From an uncultured Mollicutes bacterium (lineage in GTDB: Bacteria; Bacillota_I; Bacilli_A; RFN20; CAG-288): DNA of 64,000 bases. A model generated the notes under the pieces. It saw nothing but the letters and a program-made list of their open reading frames with translations, was not told where the DNA came from and did not search any database. Shown here piece by piece: positions 51,259 through 59,823 of this stretch. Position numbers and translations under genes: made by a program. The stretch spans positions 1 through 64,000 of the forward strand of contig UQDS01000005.1 in NCBI GenBank assembly GCA_900539865.1, read 5' to 3'. Position 1 is the first letter of the stretch. Every line of letters starts with the position of its first letter.

Positions 51259-52893
51259 ATGAAAAAGTTTAAAAGCGCATCCCTTATTTTATTGTTGGGT
51301 CTCTTGACTGGTTGTGGATCCACAAGCGAATCGGCAACGCCTTCTCAACCTGAGACTTTGCCAACAGAACCGGTCACACCGAGCGAACCGGAAACGAAGC
51401 CGGAAGAATCTGTTGATCTCAACAGCATCTTAGATACGTTCAGTCAAGGAATTAAGATTGAAACAAACGGTGTGGAAACTGCAAAAGGTAAAGAGACAAA
51501 ACTATATTATGAAACAGTTTCGAAACCTCAGGAATTATCCTTTGTTTCTTATTATGAAGAAAGCAGAACAGATAAACACATTCATGAGTATTACACTTCG
51601 CAGAATGAGGATGGTTATGTCTACGGAACTCGTTTAGATGTCTCCAATGTTTATCAATATCTTAAAATTTACAATGGTTTGGTGGGTGATTATTATCGTT
51701 GGACCGATGGATTCGATAATCTTTTCTCTTTGATTTCCGATACAGATTTTGAAGAGATTGAGAAAAATGTTTTTTCGTTAAATGAAGTTGTATTCGATGA
51801 ATTAAATCCGTACTTATCTACATTATTTTATGGAAATCCCGGTATGACCTTCACTTCATTGACAATGAGTGTTACAAACAAAACAGAGATTTCTTTCCAC
51901 GCAGAAGCACAATTTGGCAAAGATTATTCCTATATCTTTGATTCTAATGTTGTCGAGTCTGGTATCGACACGAAGATGAATTATCGCATCACACCTTTTG
52001 AAGATGTCGTGGATGATCACTTCAGTGAAATGATTACTTCTTTAAAGCAAAACAATTATAAAGCTGTTGTTACAAATTATAAAAAAGGCGCAGTAGACAG
52101 CACCTCTACTTTCATCTCGAATGAGGATAAGATTTCTTATGTCACCGGTTATTATGACTATGGATATTACGTTACTTCTGAAGGTTTGCTTCAGGCAGTT
52201 GAAAAGAAGGAAGACGGAAATTATTACAAAGTCGGTGCTCCCGAAGAAGCTGATCTCAACAAAATTAGAGCGGGCTTCAACCTTTCTCGCGCATGTTTTG
52301 ATTATGATGAGTCCACCAAAACTTATACTTTGAAGAAAGGCGTTGACGGAAGCATGTATTCGATTGTTCTTTTAGAGACAATCGCCGATGAATTTGTCGA
52401 CTTGACTATCACAGGAACAAAAGAACTCGGATATACATTTACTAATGTCAATGGCGAGAACAAGACCGTTGTTGAATTCACAGATGTCGGTAGTGCTGAC
52501 GTCGGTTATGATCCGAATACTGTTTTAGATCCTGTTGTGACAACAACTTGGCAAGATGTGTTGACTCCGGAGGATGCTGAAACATTAGCAACTTTAATTG
52601 GAGAAGAAAACGTTTCTTCTATTCCTTCACCGGAAGGATATACAGAGTGGACAAAAGATGCCGTTTCCACTGCAGAAAAGATTCGCTTTGTTTCCCCCAT
52701 GTTAGAGACGATTGAGGATGATATTTTCGCTTATTATGAAGCGTTGACTGGTGTCGATTTTGTCTGTATTGATGATATGGATACGATCATCATGCAAAAG
52801 GCGATTACAGTTGCAGGCTCTGAGAAAAATCTTATTATCGAAATGAGCTTGGATGATGTTAATTTCATCATCGATTTCTATTTTGCAAAGTAA
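51259..52893 (+). CDS. Large putative lipoprotein
   Basis: The 544-residue protein has a signal peptide with lipobox LTGC (about residues 16-19) and a Pro/Glu/Thr-rich linker to about residue 55. A long beta-rich mature part without transmembrane segments or recognised catalytic motif follows. It contains the same type of linker as the other lipoproteins in the window. GGAG lies 7 bases from the ATG. Surface or substrate-binding function is likely but not shown. Confidence 0.75.
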   Translation: MKKFKSASLILLLGLLTGCGSTSESATPSQPETLPTEPVTPSEPETKPEESVDLNSILDTFSQGIKIETNGVETAKGKETKLYYETVSKPQELSFVSYYEESRTDKHIHEYYTSQNEDGYVYGTRLDVSNVYQYLKIYNGLVGDYYRWTDGFDNLFSLISDTDFEEIEKNVFSLNEVVFDELNPYLSTLFYGNPGMTFTSLTMSVTNKTEISFHAEAQFGKDYSYIFDSNVVESGIDTKMNYRITPFEDVVDDHFSEMITSLKQNNYKAVVTNYKKGAVDSTSTFISNEDKISYVTGYYDYGYYVTSEGLLQAVEKKEDGNYYKVGAPEEADLNKIRAGFNLSRACFDYDESTKTYTLKKGVDGSMYSIVLLETIADEFVDLTITGTKELGYTFTNVNGENKTVVEFTDVGSADVGYDPNTVLDPVVTTTWQDVLTPEDAETLATLIGEENVSSIPSPEGYTEWTKDAVSTAEKIRFVSPMLETIEDDIFAYYEALTGVDFVCIDDMDTIIMQKAITVAGSEKNLIIEMSLDDVNFIIDFYFAK

Positions 52894-52908
52894 TGAAAGA
52901 AGTTTAGA

Positions 52909-52942
52909 AAAGACGGTTTGAGTTGATCAAACCGTTTTTTCT
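52909..52942 (+). terminator. Terminator of the lipoprotein gene
   Basis: AGACGGTTTGA and TCAAACCGTTTTTTCT form a strong stem around GTTGA, followed by T residues. Confidence 0.9.
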
Positions 52943-52950
52943 TTGCATAA

Positions 52951-52980
52951 AAAAAGCCTAATCCCCGAAGGGACTAGGCT
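52951..52980 (-). terminator. Terminator of ppdK
   Basis: AGCCTA-TCCC and GGGA-TAGGCT pair around CGAA; on the minus strand a run of T follows. It lies 17 bases past the ppdK stop. Confidence 0.9.
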
Positions 52981-52996
52981 GAAAAGAACGATAGGT

Positions 52997-55720
52997 TTAG
53001 TACTTGTAACCTTCAGCTCTGATCTGAGCCTGGGCGGCAGCAAGTCTGGCGCCAGGGACACGGAACGGAGAGCAGGAGACATAGTCGATACCAGCTTCAT
53101 GGAAGATGGCGATGGACTCCGGATCACCACCGGCTTCGCCGCAGATACCGCAATGGAGCTTCGGATTGGCTTCCTTACCTTCCTTGACGGACATGGCGAT
53201 GAGTCTCTTAATTGCATCGGCATCGATGGTCTTGAACGGATCGAAGTCGATGAGGTTGTTATTTAAGTATTCGTTGATGAAGGCAGAGTAGTCGTTTCTA
53301 GAGAAACCATAAGTGAACTGAGTGAGGTCGTTTGTACCATAGGAGAAGTAGGCAGCATGCTTACCTAAATCGCCACCGGTTAAAGCGGCTCTCGGAGTTT
53401 CAATCATAGTACCAACAATGTACTTGAGCTTTCTTCCGGACTTAGCGATGATTTCATCAGCGACTTCAGTGACAAGGTTCTTGACGAAGACGAATTCTTT
53501 TTCGGCAACAATCTGAGGAACCATGATAGAAGCAGTGATCTTGACATCCTTGCCCTTTTCCTTGGAAAGATCTTCTTCCGCTCTTAAAGCAGCGTTGATG
53601 ACGGCTCTAGCCTGCATCTTACCGATTTCAGGATAGACAACGTCTAAACGGCAGCCACGGAGACCCATCATCGGGTTAGTCATATGGAGCTGATTGATTC
53701 TGTCTTTGACAGTTTCGACACTCTTGCCAGATTCCTGAGCTAAAGCAACGATGTCTTCTTCCTTGATCGGGAGATATTCATCGAGCGGCGGGTCGAGTAA
53801 TCTGACATTGAGGTTGACACCGCCTAATGCCATATACATCTTGTAGAAGTCTTCTTCCTGGAACTTTTCAAGCTGATCAAGATATTTAATTCTTTCTTCA
53901 GTGGTGTCAGCAAGAATCATCTGCTGCATGATGAAGAGTCTATCTTTACCACGGAACATATGCTCAGTTCTGCAAAGACCGATACCCTTGGCACCGAATC
54001 TAACAGCGTTGAGAGCTTCTTCCGGAGTGTCAGCGTTGGCATAGACCTTGATGTGAGCGGCCTTGTCTGCCCACTTGAGAACCTTGACGAAATTAGCGTT
54101 ATCGCCGCCTTCCTTGGTTTCAACAACACCATCATAGATTTCACCGGTGGAACCGTTGATGGAGAGCATATCGCCTTCCTTATAAACGTGGCCACCTAAT
54201 TCCATGGTCTTGGCTTCTTCGTTGACCTTGATTTCGGAGCAACCAGTGATACAGGTCTTACCGATCTGTCTGGCGACAACAGCAGCGTGAGAAGTCATAC
54301 CACCGCGCATGGTGAGAACACCCTGAGCAGCGACCATACCACCTAAATCTTCCGGAGAAGTTTCGGCTCTGACTAAGATGAGCTGAGCCTTCTTGTCCTT
54401 GGCGGTGATCTTCATAGCTTCATCAGCAGTGAAGACGATGTGACCGACAGCGGCACCCGGGCCAGCGGCATTACCATGACCGATGACGACAGCCTTCTTT
54501 AAAGCGGCTTCGACAAAGGTAGGATGTAATAACTGATCGAGGGAACGAGGATCGACTCTTAAGCAAGCTTCCTTTTCATCGATGAGACCTTCCTTAACCA
54601 TATCGGTAGCGATCTGGAGGCCGGCGACACCGGTTCTCTTACCATTACGGGTCTGGAGGAAGTAGAGCTTACCATCTTCGACGGTGAACTCGAAGTCCTG
54701 CATATCCTTGTAATGCTTTTCGAGCTTCTTAGCGGAAGTGACAAGCTGCTCATAGATAGCAGGCTGCTGTTCCTTAAGAGCATCGATGTGTAAAGGAGTA
54801 CGGATACCAGCGACGACGTCTTCACCCTGAGCTTCGATGAGGTATTCAGCGAAGATCTGGTTCTTACCGTCAGTAGGCTGACGAGTGAAGCCGACACCAG
54901 TACCGGAGTTCTGGTTCATGTTACCAAAGGCCATCATTTGGACGTTGACGGCAGTACCCCAAGAATAGGGGATGTTGTTCATCTTTCTGTAGAGATTTGC
55001 TCTTTCGTTATCCCAAGAACGGAAGATGGACTGAACAGCAGTCATCAACTGTTCCTTCGGATCGGCAGGGAATTCTTCACCGAAAGTGGTCTTGTAATAA
55101 TCTTTGTATTTCTTGATGAGAACTTTGAGGTCTTCGACATCGACATCAAAGTCGTTCTTGATGCCCTTAGTCTCTTTGATTTCATCGAGCATAGCATCCA
55201 TGGCATCTCTAGGATGACCCTTGGCGATGTTGGTGAACATCAAAATGAAACGTCTGTAGCAGTCATAAGCGAATCTCGGCTTGCCGGACTGTTCTGCTAA
55301 AGCTTCAACAGTTTCATCATTGAGACCGAGGTTGAGAATTGTATCCATCATACCAGGCATAGAAACTCTGGCACCGGAACGGACAGAGACGAGCAACGGC
55401 TTGGGGCCTTTGCCGAAAGTCTTTCCAGATCTCTTTTCGAGTTCATGGATACCCTTTTCGATCTGCTCGACTAATTTTTCAGGGATCTTTCTTCCGGAAT
55501 CATAGTAGAGAGTACAAGCTTCGGTTGTGATGGTGAAACCATCCGGGATTGTGATACCGACATGAGCCATTTCAGCTAAGCCGGCACCTTTGCCACCGAG
55601 AAGCGGCTTACCTAAGCCATAAGCTTCACCGAAAGCATAGACGTACTGACCACGGACATATTTGCCCTTGGTGCTCTTGCAAGAAGTTTTCTTTGCGCAA
55701 GTTGTTTTCTTTTCGGACAT
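52997..55720 (-). CDS. ppdK: Pyruvate, phosphate dikinase
   Basis: The 907-residue enzyme interconverts pyruvate, ATP and phosphate with PEP, AMP and pyrophosphate. The N-terminal ATP-grasp part (GGKGAGLAEMAHVG near residue 45) is followed by the phosphohistidine segment GGMTSHAAVVARQIGKTC (about 485-502). The C-terminal PEP-binding barrel ends in CGICGEAGGDPESIAIF and SCSPFRVPGARL. A short Lys/Cys-rich N-terminal extension is unusual. I chose the ATG at 55720 for the GGAGG 6 bases upstream. Strongly biased codon choice suggests high expression. It probably serves glycolysis or gluconeogenesis. Confidence 0.97.
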   Translation of the reverse strand: MSEKKTTCAKKTSCKSTKGKYVRGQYVYAFGEAYGLGKPLLGGKGAGLAEMAHVGITIPDGFTITTEACTLYYDSGRKIPEKLVEQIEKGIHELEKRSGKTFGKGPKPLLVSVRSGARVSMPGMMDTILNLGLNDETVEALAEQSGKPRFAYDCYRRFILMFTNIAKGHPRDAMDAMLDEIKETKGIKNDFDVDVEDLKVLIKKYKDYYKTTFGEEFPADPKEQLMTAVQSIFRSWDNERANLYRKMNNIPYSWGTAVNVQMMAFGNMNQNSGTGVGFTRQPTDGKNQIFAEYLIEAQGEDVVAGIRTPLHIDALKEQQPAIYEQLVTSAKKLEKHYKDMQDFEFTVEDGKLYFLQTRNGKRTGVAGLQIATDMVKEGLIDEKEACLRVDPRSLDQLLHPTFVEAALKKAVVIGHGNAAGPGAAVGHIVFTADEAMKITAKDKKAQLILVRAETSPEDLGGMVAAQGVLTMRGGMTSHAAVVARQIGKTCITGCSEIKVNEEAKTMELGGHVYKEGDMLSINGSTGEIYDGVVETKEGGDNANFVKVLKWADKAAHIKVYANADTPEEALNAVRFGAKGIGLCRTEHMFRGKDRLFIMQQMILADTTEERIKYLDQLEKFQEEDFYKMYMALGGVNLNVRLLDPPLDEYLPIKEEDIVALAQESGKSVETVKDRINQLHMTNPMMGLRGCRLDVVYPEIGKMQARAVINAALRAEEDLSKEKGKDVKITASIMVPQIVAEKEFVFVKNLVTEVADEIIAKSGRKLKYIVGTMIETPRAALTGGDLGKHAAYFSYGTNDLTQFTYGFSRNDYSAFINEYLNNNLIDFDPFKTIDADAIKRLIAMSVKEGKEANPKLHCGICGEAGGDPESIAIFHEAGIDYVSCSPFRVPGARLAAAQAQIRAEGYKY

Positions 55721-56005
55721 TTTTTTCCTCCTAGTAAATAAGGTTTTTACCTTTGCATATTCTAGCATAATATAAATTATAAAAGAATATGAAACATCTA
55801 TAATTTGAATTATTTTTTCAGTATGTGATAGAAAAACAATAAAAAGGACAATTTTAAAACCTGGTTTTTGTGCACTTTCTTATTTCTGTGTTGCATTTAA
55901 GAATTATTTTTAATAAAATATTCCTGACAAAAACATATATTCTGTTAATACAACAATTATTAGTTGTCATAAAAAACAGAACAAAAAAGGAAAAAGAGAA
56001 AGTAC
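55721..56005. other. Intergenic region between ppdK and the TetR-family gene
   Basis: The region is AT-rich with no gene. An inverted repeat ACAAC-N8-GTTGT (55950-55967), a plausible TetR-family operator, lies 38 bases upstream of the regulator's ATG. Confidence 0.5.
55950..55967. promoter_or_regulatory. Candidate TetR-family operator
   Basis: The inverted repeat ACAAC-N8-GTTGT (18 bp) stands immediately upstream of the TetR-family gene. Binding is unproven. Confidence 0.35.
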
Positions 56006-56548
56006 ATGAATAAGAAAAAGTATGAATTCGCAAACGAACTTTTTGCGCAAATGAAAACAACTCCTTTTTCAAAAATTTCTATCTCCGATATCTGCAACAA
56101 TCTTCATTGCTCTAGACAAAGCTTTTATTATTATTTCAAGACATTAGATGATTGTTTAATTTATTTTGTGCAAGAAAGTTTTAAGAGTGAAATCAAAGAA
56201 AATTATTTAATTTCTGACCTTTTTAATTACTTTGAAAAAAATGATGCTTTTGTCCGTCTTTGCGGTCAAGATCAAAAGTCTAACGATCTCTTTTGGAAGG
56301 GTCTTCTTGAATATACCAAAAAGATGATGGACATCATCTTCAGCAAAAATTTGGATGACTATTTAGAACTTTATATCGAACAGAGAGATGCAATCACTAA
56401 TTTTTACGCAGCAGGTCTTTTGGTAGAAGTTCGTAATTATACTTTTAATAATCACGCCCCTTCAAAAGAAAAGTGCATCAGTTATTGTAAATCTATCATC
56501 GGAAATGGTGATGATAACAGAAATATGATGCGTCGCTTTCTTCATTAA
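56006..56548 (+). CDS. TetR-family transcriptional regulator
   Basis: The 180-residue protein has an N-terminal helix-turn-helix (about residues 24-49: ISISDICNNLHCSRQSFYYYF), with a helical C-terminal domain of usual size. AAAAGG lies about 15 bases upstream of the ATG. The recognition helix (SRQSFYYYF) is the TetR/AcrR type; the closest relatives are the DhaS-like regulators with a TetR_C domain. It precedes an iron-containing alcohol dehydrogenase, though a terminator lies between them. Confidence 0.82.
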   Translation: MNKKKYEFANELFAQMKTTPFSKISISDICNNLHCSRQSFYYYFKTLDDCLIYFVQESFKSEIKENYLISDLFNYFEKNDAFVRLCGQDQKSNDLFWKGLLEYTKKMMDIIFSKNLDDYLELYIEQRDAITNFYAAGLLVEVRNYTFNNHAPSKEKCISYCKSIIGNGDDNRNMMRRFLH

Positions 56549-56566
56549 TCGCTATAATAATAAATA

Positions 56567-56598
56567 GATAAGGCCAAATTTATGTTGGCCTTATTTTT
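56567..56598 (+). terminator. Terminator of the TetR-family gene
   Basis: ATAAGGCCAA and TTGGCCTTAT pair around ATTTATG, followed by T residues. It reduces read-through into the alcohol dehydrogenase gene. Confidence 0.88.
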
Positions 56599-56617
56599 AT
56601 GAAAGGAAAGAATCTAT

Positions 56618-57730
56618 ATGAATAAAGATTATTCATTTAACTTCTGTTGTCCCACGGAGATATATTTCCGTCCAAATGGTGTTTCTTCTATCGGAAAAAT
56701 TTTGAAAGATGATTATAACTTTCATAAGGTTTTTTTGATTTACGGGGGAGAATCCATTCGTAAAAATGGAACGTATGAGAAGGTAATCACTTCATTAAAC
56801 GAAAACGACATTGCCTTTTTAGAGTATGGTGGAATTCAGGCGAATCCAGACGTTGAAGACATCAATAAAATCATTACAACTTGTAAAACATTCCATCCGG
56901 AAATTATTCTTGCTGTTGGAGGTGGCTCTGTTTTAGATACAGCAAAATGCGTGGCTCACGGATATTATTATGCAGGAAACCCGCTTGATTTTGCCAAAGG
57001 CGTTGTGGAACCATTGCACGCTTTGCCGGTAGCCACGATTCTCACTCTCGCTGCTTCTGGATCAGAAATGTCAGATTCTTGTGTAGTTTCTGATCGAAAG
57101 CATCACTTCAAAGGCGGCTTTAATTGTAAAAGCAATTATCCGTTGTTCTCTTTGATGGATCCGATGTTAACTTTTACTGTTCCACAATATCAAGTAGGTA
57201 TTGGCCTTGTCGATATGTTCTCTCATTCATTCGAGCGTTATTTCTCTCCTTCCCATGAGTTTGAACCATCCGATGAACTTGCTCTTGGTGTCATGAAAGC
57301 AATTGTTGACATCAGCAAAGCGGCCATCGAAGAGCCAGAAGATTTAGAAGTGAAAAGAGCGATGATGATCTGCGGATCTTTGGCGCACAACGGCATTACG
57401 AGTTATGGAAAAAAGAAGCGTTTTGTTGTTCACGCTGCGGAACATTATCTCAGCGGTGTCTATCCTTCTCTTGCGCACGGCCAAGGGATTGCTTTGCTTA
57501 TAGTTGACTTTTTGCGTCGTAATGAAGACACTTTATCTCAAAAGATTTCTCGCTTTGGTGAAGCGGTGTTTTCTTTAGAAAAAGGATGCTCTACTAAAGA
57601 TGCAATCGATGCTTTTGAAGGATATATTTATTCACTTCCGATTTATCACACATTTAGTGAGTTGCCTTTTGTTATCAAGGAAGAAGATGTTAAGAAAGCA
57701 CAAAGAAAACTTTTGCTGAGCAAAAAATGA
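56618..57730 (+). CDS. Iron-containing alcohol dehydrogenase, butanol dehydrogenase-like
   Basis: The 370-residue protein has the NAD(P)-binding AVGGGSVLDTAK (about residues 106-117) and the TLAASGSEM segment (about 146-154). GLVDMFSHSFERYF supplies a conserved metal-ligand Asp and His, and a HAAEHYLSGVYPSLAHGQGIA segment supplies further ligand His residues. These enzymes interconvert aldehydes and alcohols in fermentation. AAAGG lies about 12 bases from the ATG. The TetR-family gene upstream may regulate it. Confidence 0.92.
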   Translation: MNKDYSFNFCCPTEIYFRPNGVSSIGKILKDDYNFHKVFLIYGGESIRKNGTYEKVITSLNENDIAFLEYGGIQANPDVEDINKIITTCKTFHPEIILAVGGGSVLDTAKCVAHGYYYAGNPLDFAKGVVEPLHALPVATILTLAASGSEMSDSCVVSDRKHHFKGGFNCKSNYPLFSLMDPMLTFTVPQYQVGIGLVDMFSHSFERYFSPSHEFEPSDELALGVMKAIVDISKAAIEEPEDLEVKRAMMICGSLAHNGITSYGKKKRFVVHAAEHYLSGVYPSLAHGQGIALLIVDFLRRNEDTLSQKISRFGEAVFSLEKGCSTKDAIDAFEGYIYSLPIYHTFSELPFVIKEEDVKKAQRKLLLSKK

Positions 57731-57804
57731 CATCAAATTATCTCTGATACGTTATAATATGTCTATTACATGTGTGCGTATTCAATCATAAGGAGGCTTA
57801 TTGT

Positions 57805-58977
57805 ATGGAACAAAAACCACAAAAAAGCAAAGAATGCCCAAGAAGTTCGATTTTAGATTTTAATTTATCTTGGGTTTTAATGCTGGTATATTTAGGATAT
57901 CTTCTCGGTATCTGGTTTGCCCAACAGGCGACAGTTTCTTATATTCCTAGCTCTTATTCTAACACTGCGTATTTCCTCATTTCTGCTTTGTGCGGTATTG
58001 TCTTAACCTTTGTCCTTTACAACTTAGGTAAGATATTGTTTGCTAAGATTTCTGGTTATCAATTGATTTATATGAATTTCTTAGGCTTCAACTTTGAAAG
58101 AAATGCAAATGGCGGAATGTCTTTCCGTTATGACATCATGTCTTTCTTTGATGTCGGTATGCAATTTTCTCCTAAGGATGATGATGTCAACAAGAATCCG
58201 AAGAAGATTTTTTGGGGTGGCTTCATCATGGAATTGCTTATCATCGCCGCTGCCTTATTGATATTTTTCCTTAACTTAGACTCTGGTAGAACAACTCGTT
58301 CTGCAATCGGTTGGACTTTCTTATTCAGTATGTCTTATGGATTCCTCACTCCTCTTTATGAAATTCTTCCGTTCCGTCAGGATAATCCGACGGATATGTT
58401 CAATCTTCTCTCTGTTGCCACAAAAGAAGATATGATTGCTTACAATATTGTTCAAATCAATAAAAAGAGAGAACTTACCGGTGAAAATTTCTTAACCTAT
58501 GAATTTGAAAACTATGAATCCTTCTACAAAGCGAGAGTCTTATACCCGAATTATTTAGAGCATCTTTATGCTTCGCGTTTAGAAAAAGCCTTCAATGTCT
58601 TAGAAAACATGAAATATTACAATAAGTTCTACAATGACAACGATCGCTATATTCCTTTCCAAGAGACAATTTATTTACGTTATGTTGTCGATGATGAAAA
58701 CGGAGCGGACCAAGTATATCTTTCGATGAAGAAAGATGATAAGAGATTGGTCACTTCTCCTTCTAATCTTGCTGATTTTAGAACAGCGCTCTTAGTTGCT
58801 GGTTTCATTTCTCAAGATAAAGAAAGAGTCTTAGATGTCTGCAAAGATTTCGATGAATTAATTCAGAGCTTCGGGGAACAACCTTCTACCAGAGTTGTAA
58901 AAGAAAAAGAACTTTTTAACTCTGGATATCGTAAGATTATGAAAGCAAAGCCGAGCTTAGAATTACCGGAACGTTAA
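57805..58977 (+). CDS. Membrane protein resembling an M50 protease with a lost active site
   Basis: The 390-residue protein has membrane segments near residues 22-40, 57-73, 137-157 and 170-186, then a long soluble part. The segment LYNLGKILFAKISGY (71-85) has the shape of HELGHLxFGxxSGY in M50-type site-2 proteases, but His, Glu and His are Tyr, Asn and Lys. A matching Asp lies in NPTDMFNLL (about 194-202). The metal-binding and catalytic residues are therefore absent, so I infer a pseudoprotease. AAGGAGG stands 7 bases from the ATG at 57805. Alternative: an unrelated membrane protein with chance resemblance. Confidence 0.65.
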   Translation: MEQKPQKSKECPRSSILDFNLSWVLMLVYLGYLLGIWFAQQATVSYIPSSYSNTAYFLISALCGIVLTFVLYNLGKILFAKISGYQLIYMNFLGFNFERNANGGMSFRYDIMSFFDVGMQFSPKDDDVNKNPKKIFWGGFIMELLIIAAALLIFFLNLDSGRTTRSAIGWTFLFSMSYGFLTPLYEILPFRQDNPTDMFNLLSVATKEDMIAYNIVQINKKRELTGENFLTYEFENYESFYKARVLYPNYLEHLYASRLEKAFNVLENMKYYNKFYNDNDRYIPFQETIYLRYVVDDENGADQVYLSMKKDDKRLVTSPSNLADFRTALLVAGFISQDKERVLDVCKDFDELIQSFGEQPSTRVVKEKELFNSGYRKIMKAKPSLELPER

Positions 58978-58984
58978 ATCAAAT

Positions 58985-59056
58985 AGCACTTCATAAAATG
59001 AGGTGTACCCCATTCTTGGATTATCCAGAATTTGGAGTACACCTCAAAGGAGTGCT
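58985..59056. terminator. 72-base compound terminator hairpin
   Basis: Stacked stems: AGCACT (58985-58990) with AGTGCT (59051-59056); TGAGGTGTAC (58999-59008) with GTACACCTCA (59037-59046); then CCA/TGG, ATTC/GAAT and TGGA/TCCA toward the centre. Seven T residues follow. It ends the membrane protein gene and precedes the tmRNA promoter. Its length is unusual for a terminator. Confidence 0.8.
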
Positions 59057-59107
59057 TTTTTTGTGATTTTAAAACAAAAAATGAATATTTATATTTTTTT
59101 CTTACTT

Positions 59108-59116
59108 TGATATAAT
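59108..59116 (+). promoter_or_regulatory. Extended -10 promoter of ssrA
   Basis: TGATATAAT (TGnTATAAT) lies 10 bases before the mature 5' end of the tmRNA. No clear -35 box is visible, which is consistent with an extended -10 promoter. Confidence 0.65.
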
Positions 59117-59125
59117 AATTTCACT

Positions 59126-59522
59126 GGGGATGTTCCGGTTTCGACAGGCGGGAACGACTTTTAAGGGCAGTGGTTTGGTCTCCTTATCGACCGACACAAT
59201 TACAAGTGCCAAAAAACCTGTTATGTTCCGTGCTCCGGCCATGATGGCCTGCGCTGCCTAATTTAATTAGGTTCAGCATTTTTCTCAGATCTTAGTATCT
59301 GACGCACGACCCTCATATCATCTCGCTGTTTCATGATATGGGGAGTTTAGAGACAGACTCATGTTGTAAGCTTCCTTTCCTTACGCATGCGACATCAGGA
59401 AGGATCGGATGAGAGTGGTTTGCTATTGTGCCACCTTGTCTTAATATCAAACAATAGATAAACTGTAGTCCTTATTAGAGATTCCTGTTTGGACGCGGGT
59501 TCGACTCCCGTCATCTCCACCA
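59126..59522 (+). ncRNA. ssrA: tmRNA (SsrA)
   Basis: The acceptor stem pairs GGGGATG (59126-59132) with CATCTCC (59512-59518) and is followed by an encoded ACCA end. The 5' part has the tmRNA hallmark TTTCGACAGG and the 3' T arm has GGTTCGACTCC. The tag frame starts at a GCC resume codon (59208) and ends in TAA at 59259-59261, with the stop inside the P5 hairpin GCTGCCTAA-TTTAA-TTAGG-CAGC. The total length of 397 bases is normal. tmRNA with SmpB rescues stalled ribosomes; the smpB gene is at 34.2 kb. Confidence 0.97.
59208..59261 (+). CDS. tmRNA proteolysis-tag reading frame
   Basis: The 17-codon frame encodes AKKPVMFRAPAMMACAA followed by TAA. It lies after the first pseudoknot and ends in the P5 hairpin, as in other tmRNAs. 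The last residues are ACAA where most tags end in ALAA, and the tag has three Met and one Cys. The other two frames give no tag ending in Ala-Ala. Confidence 0.8.
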   Translation, partial: AKKPVMFRAPAMMACAA

Positions 59523-59534
59523 AATTGAAAGCAT

Positions 59535-59573
59535 AGGTTTGATACAGTAAAAATAGCTGGTCAAACCTTTTTT
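59535..59573 (+). terminator. Probable ssrA terminator
   Basis: AGGTTTGA and TCAAACCT pair across an 18-base loop and are followed by a T run, 13 bases past the encoded CCA end. Confidence 0.7.
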
Positions 59574-59823
59574 GAACCAAAATTAGCTGATTTTAAGATA
59601 TATTTAGCACAAATTGAGCAATAAGCATCGATTTTATTATGATGTTTGATGAGTGTTTAATATTATGACTTTTCACAAAAAACTTTTTGTCATTTTAATA
59701 TTGTTTTGTAATCTAATTTGATGTTTTTTAATATCAATCATTAAAATATAATTTATTGCCAAATGACAAATCAATTGGGAAAATTTTTTGACTAATCATT
59801 CCTTTTCTATGACAATATTAATG
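59574..59823. other. AT-rich gap before the IS element
   Basis: No gene is visible. An inverted repeat with arms AATATTA-TGAC and GTCA-TTTTAATATT (59659-59702) could form a hairpin. The composition is lower in GC than the left part of the window. Confidence 0.5.

Noticed and set aside
59519..59545. Attachment site repeat within the window matching the tmRNA 3' end
   Set aside because: I found no second copy of the end sequence to the right inside the window; the other boundary may be outside.
59659..59702. Small RNA gene formed by the AATATTA/TGAC inverted repeat
   Set aside because: There is no convincing promoter or T run; it is more likely a chance AT-rich repeat or IS debris.
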